The notes under the pieces are model-generated. The model worked only from the letters and a program-made list of their open reading frames with translations, ran no database searches and was not told the DNA's origin. Below, piece by piece: positions 21,501-32,955 of a stretch of DNA of 64,000 nucleotides (positions within the stretch are counted from its first letter, which is position 1; the number at the start of each line of letters is the position of its first letter). Location: NCBI GenBank assembly GCA_905178155.1, contig CAJINV010000001.1, forward strand, positions 13,780,664 to 13,844,663, given 5' to 3'. This stretch comes from Amoebophrya sp. A120. Its lineage: Eukaryota; Sar; Dinophyceae; Syndiniales; Amoebophryaceae. The translations under genes were made by a program, and so were the position numbers.

Positions 21501-24500
21501 GCGGCGTCTATGACGAAGCGCTGTTCTACGCCATCACCGGAAGAGGTACTTACACTGCCTTTAGTTTTACACTTCTGTTTCTGGGTTTTGCTTGTACGCT
21601 CATTTTGCGAAGGGCATGATCTGCAACGGGGCTTCTAAAAATCAACTGATCACAAAGCCGCCGAAATTGCGGACACTTTTACACCCCAACTGCTGCAAAC
21701 GATCCTCTGGGGCTGTGCGGCTGCGAACTTCGTACCGGAAGACGAGGCGAACCATTTTGTGGAGAAGATGATCCGGCGCGTCCACATCGTGCTCGACTAT
21801 TTCTACTGTTGCGACCTGCCCAACCTCGGGTGGTCCTTGGCGAAACTGGACGCTGATTGCCTGCGCGACCTCTTCCCCACCTACCATGCAAAGGTCTACG
21901 AGATCTACTCGCTAGACGACTGCGCCGCCGTGGCTTTGGCGTACTAGTATGCTTCCTTTTGATGTAGTTCGACCGCAGGTGTCGCAGTTTTCATTCAGAA
22001 CTCCTAACGAGCAGCAGCGTCGTCCCTTTTGATGTGTTCGATTCTGCATTGTTTTTGTGCACCAGCACGAAGTAGAGAGTAGAACCTTTTGAAAATCCTT
22101 ATCCTCCAGGTTTGCCAAGGCAGGACTGCTCTTACAGCAGGGGTTGTGGCGCAAGATAAGCGAAGCTTCCCTGAACTTGATGAGTTTGTCGGAGGGAGGA
22201 GGCAGAACCGTAAAGCAGGCAAACGAGGTGGCGATTGTGGTCTACGCTTTTGCGCACGCCAATGTTCTCGATCGCACGCTTTTCAACACTGCCTGCAAAC
22301 GCGCGATCGAACAGAAGATTAGGTATACCAAATTTTTCTACTTCGCTGGCGGTCGGACGCGGAACCCACTTCGCTTCTCTCGATTATTTGTAAAACATAC
22401 TTATCCGGTTCCGGTTCCGGCACCGGGTTTTTGTTCTACTCCTAGCTGTCTGACGAGAGCATTTTTGCGGACCTTGATTGGTCAAACATGGATGAAAGGA
22501 CGAACGATCCTCAAGCTTCATCTGCCTATGAACATATGATCAGGTTTGACGCGATCGCCGGGGTGCGGATGCTGTATGCCCTTGCGAAGGTGCACGCGAC
22601 GCATTTGCCTTTTCTGAAGTACATTTTGCCGATCATCAAGCAAGCTCTCGAACTCGCGCCCGACCACCAAGCAGCCACCAGGGATTCCCCGCAGCCGTTG
22701 CGAACCAACGAGCTGTGCAAACTGACGTACGCGTGCTGCGGGTTGGGCATCAGCCGACTGAACCATTTGCTTTACCGCGTTCTAATGAAGCGCGTCGGGT
22801 CGGTCGCCTGGAATCACCTCGGCTTTCTCATACAGTCGTGTCACGGCCTCGGCATTCTAACGGATGCACTCGCGGCTCAGGTACAACTCGCGACCTGTTG
22901 TTGCATAGTAAGTACTGCTACGTGTTACCCGCTTTCGATGTTCCGTGATCCATAGCTTTGGAAGTATGTGTGCTAGTTGCCAATATTGCAAGTCTGGAAG
23001 TGATCTCTCCCGTTGATAGATTGCCGCAAGAACATGAACAAGCAGAAGGAGAAGATACATAGAGATGCAGATGGTTCTTGATTTCTCATAAACATACCCT
23101 TGCTTCAGTTCGTCCCCTTGTGCCTGAAGCACAGAAGGCAGATGACGGCCACCATGCGCGGGCGCGCGGTCGATTCATTGTACACCTGTAGCGCGCTGTA
23201 TTTCAACGAGGACTGGAAATTTTTCCACAAGCTGCACTTGCAGGATGTGGAGGAAACTTTTCTCCCGCACATCCTCTCGAGGAGAAAAGGACCCATCCTG
23301 AACTACGCCGAGCCGGGTACAACAGCTACAACGGCATCTGCATTCCCAGCTTCCCACTCATCAGACTCTGACTCGCACGCGGATGACGCTCGAAGTTGTG
23401 CCCAGAGCAGCTGGGTCATTTCCTCTCCTGCAACGACCGGCTCGCCCGACCTTTCTGGTCTCGCGGTCGAGCTCGAACACCAAACATCGAAAGCAGGGGA
23501 CGATGGCACGACGACCGCGGCAGCCGCGAAGAATGTGGGGGAGGAGGAAAAAAGTTCTTCGAAGAAAACTACAGTATCGAAAAGTAAAATGATCAGTGCA
23601 GCTGCAGCAGACGAGCAAGAAGGGAGTAAGTCGAATGATCCAGCGGGGAAAAAGAATACGACAAGTAGTGCAAATGCAAGCAGCGAGTTTTTGCTTGCCT
23701 CGTGTGGCACCACGCCGACAAGCAAAACTGATTTGCTATCCACATCCACCAAGGAGGCCAATATACAGACGCCCGATGTCGCGCCTCTTGCCGCTGATGA
23801 AGGGGAAGCGACTGGAAACAAGAGCAAACCAGAGACCGTTAACATCGAGAGCCCCGCTTTGGCAGGTGGAAACTTCAACTCGCAGGAACCAGCTGATGTG
23901 ACCGTAAGAACAGACTCATCTTCCGTTGAAGAGGGTGGCGCGAAGGAAGATGCTGCAGTTCTTCATCCCCCGGAGACGCAAGCGGACGTCGCTTCTGCCT
24001 CGAAGGAGCAACAAGCAGCCGGAGGTGACACAAATATTAAAGCGGGAGATGTAGCAGGAGTCGCAGGTTCAGCAGGCGCGGAAGGTCTTCCGGGAGTATT
24101 AGACAACAAGAAAGAGGAAAGCAAAACGAAAACGTGGTTTCGCGGCAAGGCAAAGAAAACAGTGACCGCCGACGGTGAGATCAGGAGCAGGCAAGATTCT
24201 GCCTACGGCCAGAAGGACGAAATCAACCTGGGGCGCGTGGGGACGGACTACCTATTCGAGCTGCTAGAGTTCGAGCTCCCCAGCCCCGTCTGGCTGCGGC
24301 GCGCATTCAGCAAAATGTCCCAAGAAGAGCACCCGGACCGCGAAACCATCGTCATCGAGGCGGCCCCGCAAGCGCGCGAATCTTCCTGGCACTTGCTGCA
24401 GCACGCGCCCAAGGTGATTGATTCCATGGATCCCCACCGCACCGCGGAAAACCCGGAGCTGGACGCCACCTACGCATTGTGGCTCAGGTACTTTTACTCT

Positions 24501-25005
24501 TTCGAAAAAATAGTGAAGATCAGCAGTGGCATAGTGCTCCTCGGTTCTTTCTTACTAGTTGATGTGAGAGCGATATTTTCATGGCATCTTGTGTGAGAGC
24601 GATATTTTCATGGCATCTTGACACTACTAAACCAAAACGCAATTCAAAATGGATTCTTCTGAGGTTGGGTGAGGCGGCGCAAGGAGCATTTCGAGACGCG
24701 GGTGGCATGCGCATAACTATTCTGTTTACCTACTCTCCGAGTCTGGCTGTGGTACAGCGCCTTTTCAACTTTCGCGAGAAGTATTCTCGCTTTCTTGAAT
24801 GCGAAGTGTGCCTGTCTTGCGTCTAGGGGACAGCTACTGCCGCACCGCGAGCGTGGTCAGCGAGGTGGGGACTACCGTCGTCGTTTTTTTTTGTTGCAGA
24901 CGAGGTGGAGACAGATGGAGATGCATGGGACGCGCAACGAACAGGGTGACGAATGGGCCACACTTCAGAGATACAGGAGCCGCTGCTTACAGCGTCTATA
25001 GTTAG
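18600..25005 (+). CDS. Large helical-repeat protein, OPR/HPR-like, probable organellar RNA-binding factor
   Basis: Exons 18600-20696, 20843-21545, 21658-21940, 22110-22322, 22544-22880, 23109-24487 and probably 24900-25005 (after a strong TTTTTTTTTGTTGCAG acceptor) give about 1,705 residues. The open frame extends upstream to an acceptor at 18446 without an ATG, so the true start may be in an earlier exon. The N-terminal 200 residues look folded; residues about 200-700 are acidic/Ser-rich and disordered. From about 700 come repeated alpha-helical units: NLLWGLAKVNM, NLASLMWAFAASGVYDEALF, LLQTILWGCAAANF, DLPNLGWSLAKLD, AAVALAFAKAGL, GVRMLYALAKVHA, LCKLTYACCGLGI. This L-x-x-LLWA-A-x-x pattern is typical of octo/heptatricopeptide-like proteins that bind plastid or mitochondrial RNA in algae and apicomplexans. 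A second disordered insert (exon 6) precedes a short folded end. No RAP domain is visible. Function is inferred from the repeats only. Confidence 0.7.
24563..24620. repeat. 29-bp perfect tandem duplication in an intron
   Basis: The unit TGTGAGAGCGATATTTTCAT continuing GGCATCTTG occurs twice head to tail, starting at 24563 and 24592, with no mismatch I can see. It lies in the last proposed intron of the helical-repeat gene. A recent slippage or repair duplication is the simplest explanation. Confidence 0.9.
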
Positions 25006-27654
25006 ATGTCGACGTTGCTTCCAACAAGAGCAAAATCTTCAAGTTGAAAAGATGTGTAAAAATTTCTTTAGCTTTTGCTTTTGGTGAAGCAAGACAAGAA
25101 ACAAAGTTTCGGCCATGATGGTCCATTTAATAGCAGTGCCTACCCTCTGTGTCTGACGCTGATCAGTTACGACATATGAGACACGTTTTTTTGCTTTCGG
25201 ATTGGCAGTTGAGACAGGGCGGGCTCTGTGTAGGCCGAAACTTTTCCGAGATGTCGGATACACAAGTCTTCAATAAAAGAAACAGCAAGTAGAACAGCAC
25301 CCACCTTCTAGCTGCAGCGAAATTATTCTTCTCAGACTGACAGCGAATTACTTACTTTTTTATCTAGTACTTCAAGTTCGGTGATTGGATCACTGCATGC
25401 CCATCCCTAGCTATGGGCAGGCTGCATTGTTTTTGTAGCGAAAAGAAAAAGATGTTAAAAGATATTAAAAACACAAGACGATGAAGGTCGTACTTCCTGG
25501 CCTGAGGTCGTGCGATTAAGTGAAAATTACACTAATAAAGTCACTGCAGTCTCACCGAAGAAAGGCACATGAATAACTGACGTGAGTTTTCAATATTTTA
25601 CGGGTAAAAACACAAAAACAACTGGTAGTCCCTTCATTTACGTAGAAATACCAACCACAAGACGTACTATTTTGGACGAGATTAACTCAATTTTTCCCAG
25701 TAGATTTTGCCTTTCGATATCAACCTCTTGCGGATTAGTTTTAATTGATTCCTCTAATAAAACACAAAATTGTTGGCAGCATCGACTGCGAATGAGGCGA
25801 AGCTCCTCGCCACTTTCTTCGCGTATGGTGCGAGGCTGCTGGATTCAGTGCCTCCGGCAGGCAGTCCAGCGCTTTTTCGTACCAGAAATAAATTTGCTTA
25901 CGAAGTGTGATATTTTTTAACTTGAACTGAAGCCGAAGACTTGCTTCAAGCTAAATTTTGCGCTGTATTTTTCTTTTGAGCCGTGCGGTGTCTATTTGTA
26001 TTTCGTTCTCGTAGAGCCGAAACGAGAATGGATGCGCTAGGAAATGCGGCAAAAAAAATTATCCCGCAGAGCAATAGGTGGTCTTTTCGGCCCGCACGCC
26101 TACCCGGATGCCCCTCAGTCTCAGCGACCCGGCATTTATGTTGTATTCACTTTGAGTTTTTATCGGTCGGGCGCACATCAAGCTCTCTAGAAATTAAAAA
26201 AACCAATCAAATTGTTCGCTTTCATCTGTTAGTTTAAGGATTCTTGCCAATAGAAGCTTCAGGAAAAAATTCTTCCCATGCGAGAGAAACAGCGAGCTTC
26301 GCGTCCTTCTCAAACTACGACCCACAAATCACGATAATTGCTACGCCTTCTCGTAGGATGAATGAGATTTTGCTTAATATTTTTGATGCTGATGTCACTC
26401 ATCTTCTGTTGGCGGAGAAGAACAAAAAGAGAAACAAACAAAAGATGTTAGATGTGGGGCTATCTATGCGAAGGCGTACCTGATACTTGAAAATGCATTT
26501 TTTCCGTTGAAGATACTCAAATACATGTTCAGACTCATATGCAGTGTCAAATTTATTAGAGTTGAACGTAATGTTGAAGTTTGATGGCATACAGAAAATT
26601 TTGCAGCAACAGCAATCCCAACCGTACAGACAACCGGAAAACCTAAATTTCGTGTCACTGTCGGTTTGACGCGAAGAAATCTTTGCTGAATCGGTTTTGA
26701 TGGCAAATTACGAAACAACAGACGGTGCTCGGTCCGAAACAACTGACGCAAGAAAAGCGTGGCCATTGTCTTCAAACATAAACCGATCGTCGGTCGTTCA
26801 AAATGAAAACTCCTGTCGGGTGCTCTCATCTTTGCGCCAGCGGCGCGCCAGCTCTTCAAATCTATCTGTCTGCGATCCAAATTTGGAAATGCTGGTTCTG
26901 TAAAAAAAAATCATAGGATCGGACGATGAAATTTAAACCCACTTTTCCAGGCCGGCAGGTCGGGAAATTTCCCATGCGTTGAATAATCAATCTGTCGTCA
27001 GGGCTCGTCGAACGCAATAAGGATATTCGTGACCAGTTTGACTTCGAATTTAGTACGAGTTCTGCTGCTTCATCTCTGTGAAGCCAGTCTAAGCATTTCA
27101 ACAAAGTTATCTATTGCTTACATTAAGGCATTCGCATTTCGCCTTCAATTACGAAGAGTCCACTGGGTTAGTAACTCGGAATTCACAACAACAACGACAA
27201 CGAGTTTGTATAGTAGTGCCATCACGACATAGAAGTAATACATAGTTTTAGAAATCACGCGACACTACAAATACCACTACGACCACAACATAAAACAGAC
27301 GCTGACCTAGTCCTTCAAAAACAAAGTTTCGCTCTGTTCTTTTGCCAAGTTTGTGTAGCAAAGCGGCTTTTTTTTGGTTTGGAAATTGAACAAGGATCAG
27401 CATCTTTTGATCTCACGGTTTTTTTTTGATCATCATAAGTAAACGTGAACGACAGTATACAAGAATACTTGGCACAGTATTAGGTTCATATTCATAGCAC
27501 ATTTTCCATTTTCGCATACGTACATCATCAGCCACATATTACTCTGTCTCCGGTTGTGAAGATTCTTCTTCACCACGCCTCAAGCACTCGTGTGTGTACA
27601 CGACCCGTCTTGCAGCTGCCTCCCCGAAGGTCCAATCACCCGGTATAGCCTACC
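25006..27654. other. Long intergenic region, no gene seen
   Basis: About 2.6 kb, AT-richer than the genes, with only short random frames on both strands. No inverted-repeat element, RNA gene or conserved motif is visible. Confidence 0.45.
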
Positions 27655-30151
27655 ATGGCGTCACTGACGTTGCGGTCCCAGCAGGGGAGGGGGAGCGGCC
27701 GGGGCTCGAATAAATCATCCGGATCAACATCAAAAAAATACCAGCCCGCGGACACAACGGCGACCTACGCATTTCAATCCACGCAATCGAATTTGTCATC
27801 AAAGTCCGGAACAGGAGTAGCACCGTCATACGCCGGGAACTTCTCCACCATCGTGAACATCGTCAAGAATGTCGTGGGGGCAGGGTAAAAAGTGATTTGC
27901 TATATGTACATTGATTGAGTTTGGTGTGGTCTGTGCCGGGTTTGTTCTACATGGTCTACGAAGTCAATGGGTCGTGCCGCTTGTCATTCATTTTTCGAAC
28001 AAGAGGGTTTTTGTAGTTTCCTGAAGTCGTATCAAAGACCGCGCTCGAAAATAATTGTCGCGCACATCATGTAAGTAACCTAAACAATTTAAATCTCGCA
28101 TCGCAAAATGTGAAGATTTCCATACATCACAACAGGTTGGTCTCTATGCCACTCACCCTCTACGACGGGACGCCAGCGGTCGCCTACACCTGGCTGCTGA
28201 TTATCGGCGTGTTGAACTGCTTCGCGTTTTGGGTGGTTGCCGTGATCTCCGAGGGCGCGTGCAACACGTACGGGCAGCTGTGGGAGCGGACCATTGGGAA
28301 GAAGACCCGGCTGCTGATGGACATTTTTCTGCTGGTGAACGGGATCATCACGTGCATGCAGTATCTGATTGTGATCTCCGACTTCGTGCCGAAGGCGATC
28401 CCGCAGGTGTTCGGGGATGGCGGGTGCCTGGGCGCGGTCCACGCGGAGAAGGGCAGTTTGGCGGGCGGCGCCACGGAGCGGCTGTACACGGTGCTGTTCG
28501 CCGGGTACGGGATCATTCTGCCGATCGCGCTGTTTTCCAAACTTGACTTCCTCAAGTGGCCGTCCTTCATCGGCGTGGCGTTCACCATGTTCGCCGTCAT
28601 GTACGTCGTGTACGACTACGCCACGCGCGGGTACTATTCCGCCCAAGTGCCGCGGAAGGACCCGGCCACCGGTGCGTTCGATGTGTACAACGACGGGGCC
28701 TGGACGGACCAGAAGAACGACGGGCGGGGGAACTTCGACTTCTTGATGATGATGAGCATCATGAGCATCTACTCCTCCACCTACGCCTGCCACTACAACG
28801 CGCCGCGGTTCTACCGGGAGCTGGGCCCTAGTCGGAGTCCGGGCCGGTTCGCCATGATCACCATCACGTCCTTTGTGCTCATTCTCGGCATCTTCGTCAT
28901 GTTCGTCATTTGCGGCTACGGCCGGTTCGGCGGGAGCATCCAGGGGAACGTGTTCCTGGGCTACCAAAACGTGCCGGCCTCGGAGAAGGACGAAGTCGCG
29001 ATCAAGATCGCCTGGATGGGCATGGCGCTTTCCGTGATGACCAGTTACCCCTTGCTCAGCAACAGCGCGCGGGCGGCCCTATACGAAATCTTCTTTCCCT
29101 ACACCGCGGATAAAAGTCCCACCTGGATCTACGTCCTGGTCACGGTGCTCTTCGTCACGCTATCCGTTGTCATGGGCTGGCTCGGACCGGACGTGGCGCT
29201 GCTGGGGCAGATCAAAGGTATAATTATTACCAAGTACGTACTTGTTTGAAATTGGCCGCTGCAGTGACAGTGCCTGTGACGCTGACAATTCTTGAAAGAA
29301 GCCACGCGTTATTTCTGCAGCTCCGTTGTTTCTGTATTGAGTTTTAGTTTCGCCGTCACTAGCACTAGCTGCTCCAAGAAGTACAGGGGTTGTCATCTTG
29401 TTGCTCACGCACATCTTTTGCAGCGAGGACGAAATGATATTCGCGTCTTTTGTACTTAAAAAAATCTCGCAAAGTACTAAACTACGATCTTCACGAAAAA
29501 TCTCTAACAGGCGCCACCACCACCGTCTCCTTGTGCTCTATCTTTCCGGGACTGATGCTTCTGTTCAAGGTATTTCAGGACGAGAAGGCCGTCGAGGATG
29601 GCCCAGCTGCTGCGGATGGGGACAACGAGCCGCTTTTGCAAGACGAGGTTTTGCTCACGCAAGGTTCTCAATTTGCCAGCGACTATTTGGACACTGACCT
29701 CCCCCAGGAGGACCCCTCAGAGAAACTGAAGAGCTCGAGCGAAGATGAGGCGAACCTGACCCGCGTGAACATGGTTAAGGGTAAGGGAGCCACTTTCAAA
29801 ACGCTCGCTTGGGTGCTGATCATCATCTCGTCGCTCATGGCCGTCGTCGGAATCACCACCGTGTTCCTGAAGCAAGCGGACGTGATCGGAAGGGCGAAGC
29901 CCCTGGAGGCGACCCTGCCAAACAAGTGGAAGAACGTCGATTACGACCTGAGCGCCGACGATCCGGACGGAAAGGCGTTTCTCACCAAGCTGTTGGAAGA
30001 CGGCTATAGCTCCACCTCAAGTTACTGGAGAAACGCCTGCGCGTGGAAGACCGCCCCGGCGGGGAGCGGGCAGGAGAAGAGCTACCAGCTTCTCATCAAT
30101 TACAACCCGGCATCGCCCATCGCGATCCGCTATGACGAACTCTGCCAATAG
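27655..30151 (+). CDS. AAAP-family amino-acid transporter (SLC32/36/38-like), 650 aa
   Basis: Exons 27655-27884, 28136-29217 and 29511-30151, all GT-AG and in phase. After a 55-residue disordered N-terminus comes NFSTIVNIVKNVVGAG/LVSMPLTLYDGTP, the AAAP first transmembrane helix with the GAG-LS-P motif split by intron 1. About ten further hydrophobic segments follow, including WLLIIGVLNCFAFWVVAVI, DIFLLVNGIITCMQYLIVISD, FIGVAFTMFAVMYVVYDYA, MITITSFVLILGIFVMFVICGYG and TWIYVLVTVLFVTLSVVMGW. YSSTYACHYNAPRFYREL matches the family's FAF-CH-N---IY-EL segment. The third exon contains a pump-proximal helix (TTTVSLCSIFPGLMLLF), a long acidic loop (about 29570-29780), a final membrane helix (TLAWVLIIISSLMAVVGITTVFL) and an extracytosolic tail of about 90 residues. 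It would carry neutral or cationic amino acids across the plasma or a vacuolar membrane; substrate not determinable. Confidence 0.88.
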
Positions 30152-32515
30152 AGGATCTTCGCAAACTACTTGTTGTCGAGCTGCAGAAGAGCAGATACAC
30201 ATGCAGCTGCGGGTGATGTGAAAATCCATATTACGATTTCTAGAGAAAGGTTCGTAGCTACATGATACGTATCTATGTATAACCTTGATCATATTTGCGA
30301 ATACGACAAAGGCATCGTTTGCTATATACGTTATATTGATCAAACATTGGCTACGTAAAACTGAACTTTTTTGTGCATGCTCGTCGTCTCCATAGAGCCG
30401 TGAGCATCACGTTTGTGGTACAAAAATTTGGCGAAACTTAGCACTCTTTCGACTGCAAGTAGATCTAACGAGATTTCGGATAGAGAAAAATTAGTGGAAG
30501 GAAGGATACTTACGCTGTCTTAAGCGCACAAAATTGAATTTAGAAATGAACCCAAAAAAGACGTGACGACCCAGCGATGAGGACTTTTTACCAATTTTTC
30601 TGAAACGTACATTTTCAGTGGGAAGCACGAGGATGATTGAAGCCGTAGAGCCTCGCGCAGTTAGTCCCTGCGCGCGCGAGGACTGAAAGATCGAGTCTCC
30701 TCTCATTTTGACTCCTCTGTTGATTCAATAGGGTTGTAGTCTCGCGAGTTTCCCTCGTGAAGAAGCGTGCTGGTAGGTAGGTAGTTGGTAGTCGCGTGCC
30801 CGTGGTGCATAGCGTTGCGTCGTTCCCTGCCCCGGTCTAGTGAGCCACATGCAGCGAAGAGGCCACCGCCAACCGCCACCCAATGAAGTGAAGTGAATAA
30901 ATTGAAATTGAAATTATCATCTTCGAATCCTGTTTGCATCTGCATTTGATTGCATGCAAATGCCACCAGCCGGCCACTGGAGATCTTTTCCAAAAAAGGC
31001 CGCACCGCTCGTACTGAATTCGAGACCTCTGGGGGTGGTCGTCGAGCGTGGCTGGCTGAAAGACACACAAAAGTTGACGAACATTCACGGCCACACAAAA
31101 TTTTGAATCCACTGGATCCCGTACGAAATTCAGTATTAATAGCATCAGTTTTTTCATGGCGCTACGTACCGGCTCCGGCTGAGAGCGTCCCGTGCGCGTG
31201 GCATTCTTATCGTTGTTCAATCATTGTGCCTCAAGGTAGCAGCGCGTCGGTCCGAAAGAATGTAAGTAAGACTGAATTGAAGATCGGCATCGGCATTATA
31301 CACTTCCGGTTGCGATATTTTTTTTTTCCAATTTTGTTTTTTTTGTCCTGTGGACCCTATCCCTGACGCTGAGTTAGAGCTGGTGTCGTTCGTTGTTCTG
31401 GGTTCCCTGATAAAGATAGCACCCGTCAGGAGAAGCTTGCCTCGCATATTTTTTTTTCGCAGCCTACTTATACTTATTTCTTTTTTTCTTAAGAAGCGCA
31501 CGCGCAATTCTGTATCTATTCTTTTTTGGCGTCAGCAGCTGAATCAATATCCGTATCCGATTCTGAGCAGCACGGTTCACGTGCATGTTCATTGCGTGTT
31601 GAGGAAAACGCTACAGGACTTTGTTGCCTTTGGTGGTGTTGCCATTTCCGAAAGCAACAACTTTTGTTAGAAAACAAAAACGCGCCGATTGAAGCAAAAA
31701 AAGAAAACAGAAAACTTGTGGCAGGTAGTTACCACGTCCCTTTTTTTCACCCCTTGAAAGCCCAACTAGTATCCATAGAAGATGCAAGCTGAGGGGGGAT
31801 GAATAGATATAGAATGCGCACTAGATGATCTACAAGACCCTTTTCTTCGGACGACGCCAAACTTGTGTATGGTAACAAGACGGCGCTCGTCGTCGCGCTG
31901 GTGAAGATTTTTGGAGATTGTTGTTTTGTTGTGATAACAGATTCACTGTCTGCATACGGGTGGCAGAGTCGTCAGGAGTTGTATGTTCAGTTTCGTCACA
32001 CCGGCACTCGAATCGGAGTCTAGAAAACACACCACCAGTTGTCCGATTCTATTAGGCCACAGCAGCCATAGGAAGTTTGCAGTTTCACGTAGGCAGGAAA
32101 GTGTAGTAAATAATTAAGAAAAACAAGTAAGCACATTAGGCAGAAAGTCATGTTCAAAACTGTCACTCACACCATCACCATGCAGCGGAGTGTTGATTTT
32201 TAGGTACAAATAGATACTGTAGAAAATGGAAATGGAAAAAGTACTGTAAGAAGCTGCGCAACTGGAAAGAAGTTAAAGATAAAGAAGTTTCAGATCGTTC
32301 TTCCTGTTCGGAAAAATTGGCTCGACAAATACGAGGGAGACAAGAGGAACTAGCACTAAGAAGCCCATTAAGCACGCCTCTCTCTAAGTACTTGCGAAAA
32401 CAAACAAAAAGTCATCTCACGCCCCCGAAAATTTTGAGAACAAACCTTGGACATCAACGGATTTACAATTATACTGAATAACGCGAACTGCCAGAGCCAG
32501 ACCATAAGTATTAAT
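30152..32515. other. Intergenic, no gene seen
   Basis: AT-rich with T/A homopolymer runs near 31320 and 31450. A GC-rich imperfect palindrome (CCTCGCGC ... GCGCGAGG) lies at about 30651-30682. No convincing frame on either strand. Confidence 0.4.
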
Positions 32516-32630
32516 TAGAATCGAGGAGGCGTGGGAGATTGGATCACAAAAACATGGGGTTAGCCGCGTCGGCGGGAGCAGATCGTCCTCCAGGGCCGCG
32601 GCGGAAAAAGTAGATTGGCGATACAACCAC

Positions 32631-32919
32631 TATTACCCAGTGCAAATATGCCTGGGTATATGGAAAGTTGCATATGCTATTTCTTGTTCGTACTTAGTCT
32701 GTGATTGGTGAGTGCACTGCAAGACGCAGCCACGCATGACAAGTTTTTCAGCTGCTATGTGTTGCATATCCCGCGGGGCAGACTGCGTATTTACGAGATA
32801 GGCGATAGGATTCCATCTTCGGGATCGGGCTCATGTATCACAGACAAAGAGTTCAAGGTCATTTGACACAAGCACGACAAATTATCTTGTGCCCGACCCA
32901 GACATATTTGCAATGCATA
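32631..32919. mobile_element. Introner-like element (289 bp) outside a clear exon
   Basis: The left end has TGCAAATATGCCTGGGT and the right end, inverted, TGCAAATATGTCTGGGTC. These are the same inverted-repeat family as the decarboxylase and phospholipase copies. The interior shares GCATGACAAGTTTTTCAG and a TGTTGCATATCC stretch with the second decarboxylase copy. Flanking 5-mers (ACCAC and GCAGT) do not match. The upstream 115 bp (32516-32630) are open in one frame and would join the coiled-coil gene's frame, so this may be an old intronic copy, but no start codon is visible there. Confidence 0.65.
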
Positions 32920-32955
32920 GCAGTCGTCGTACCTTCACTGAAATTTCGACAGCAG

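Noticed and set aside
28089-28967. Long minus-strand frame (about 292 codons)
   Set aside because: It is the antisense shadow of the amino-acid transporter exon, which has clear membrane helices and family motifs on the + strand.
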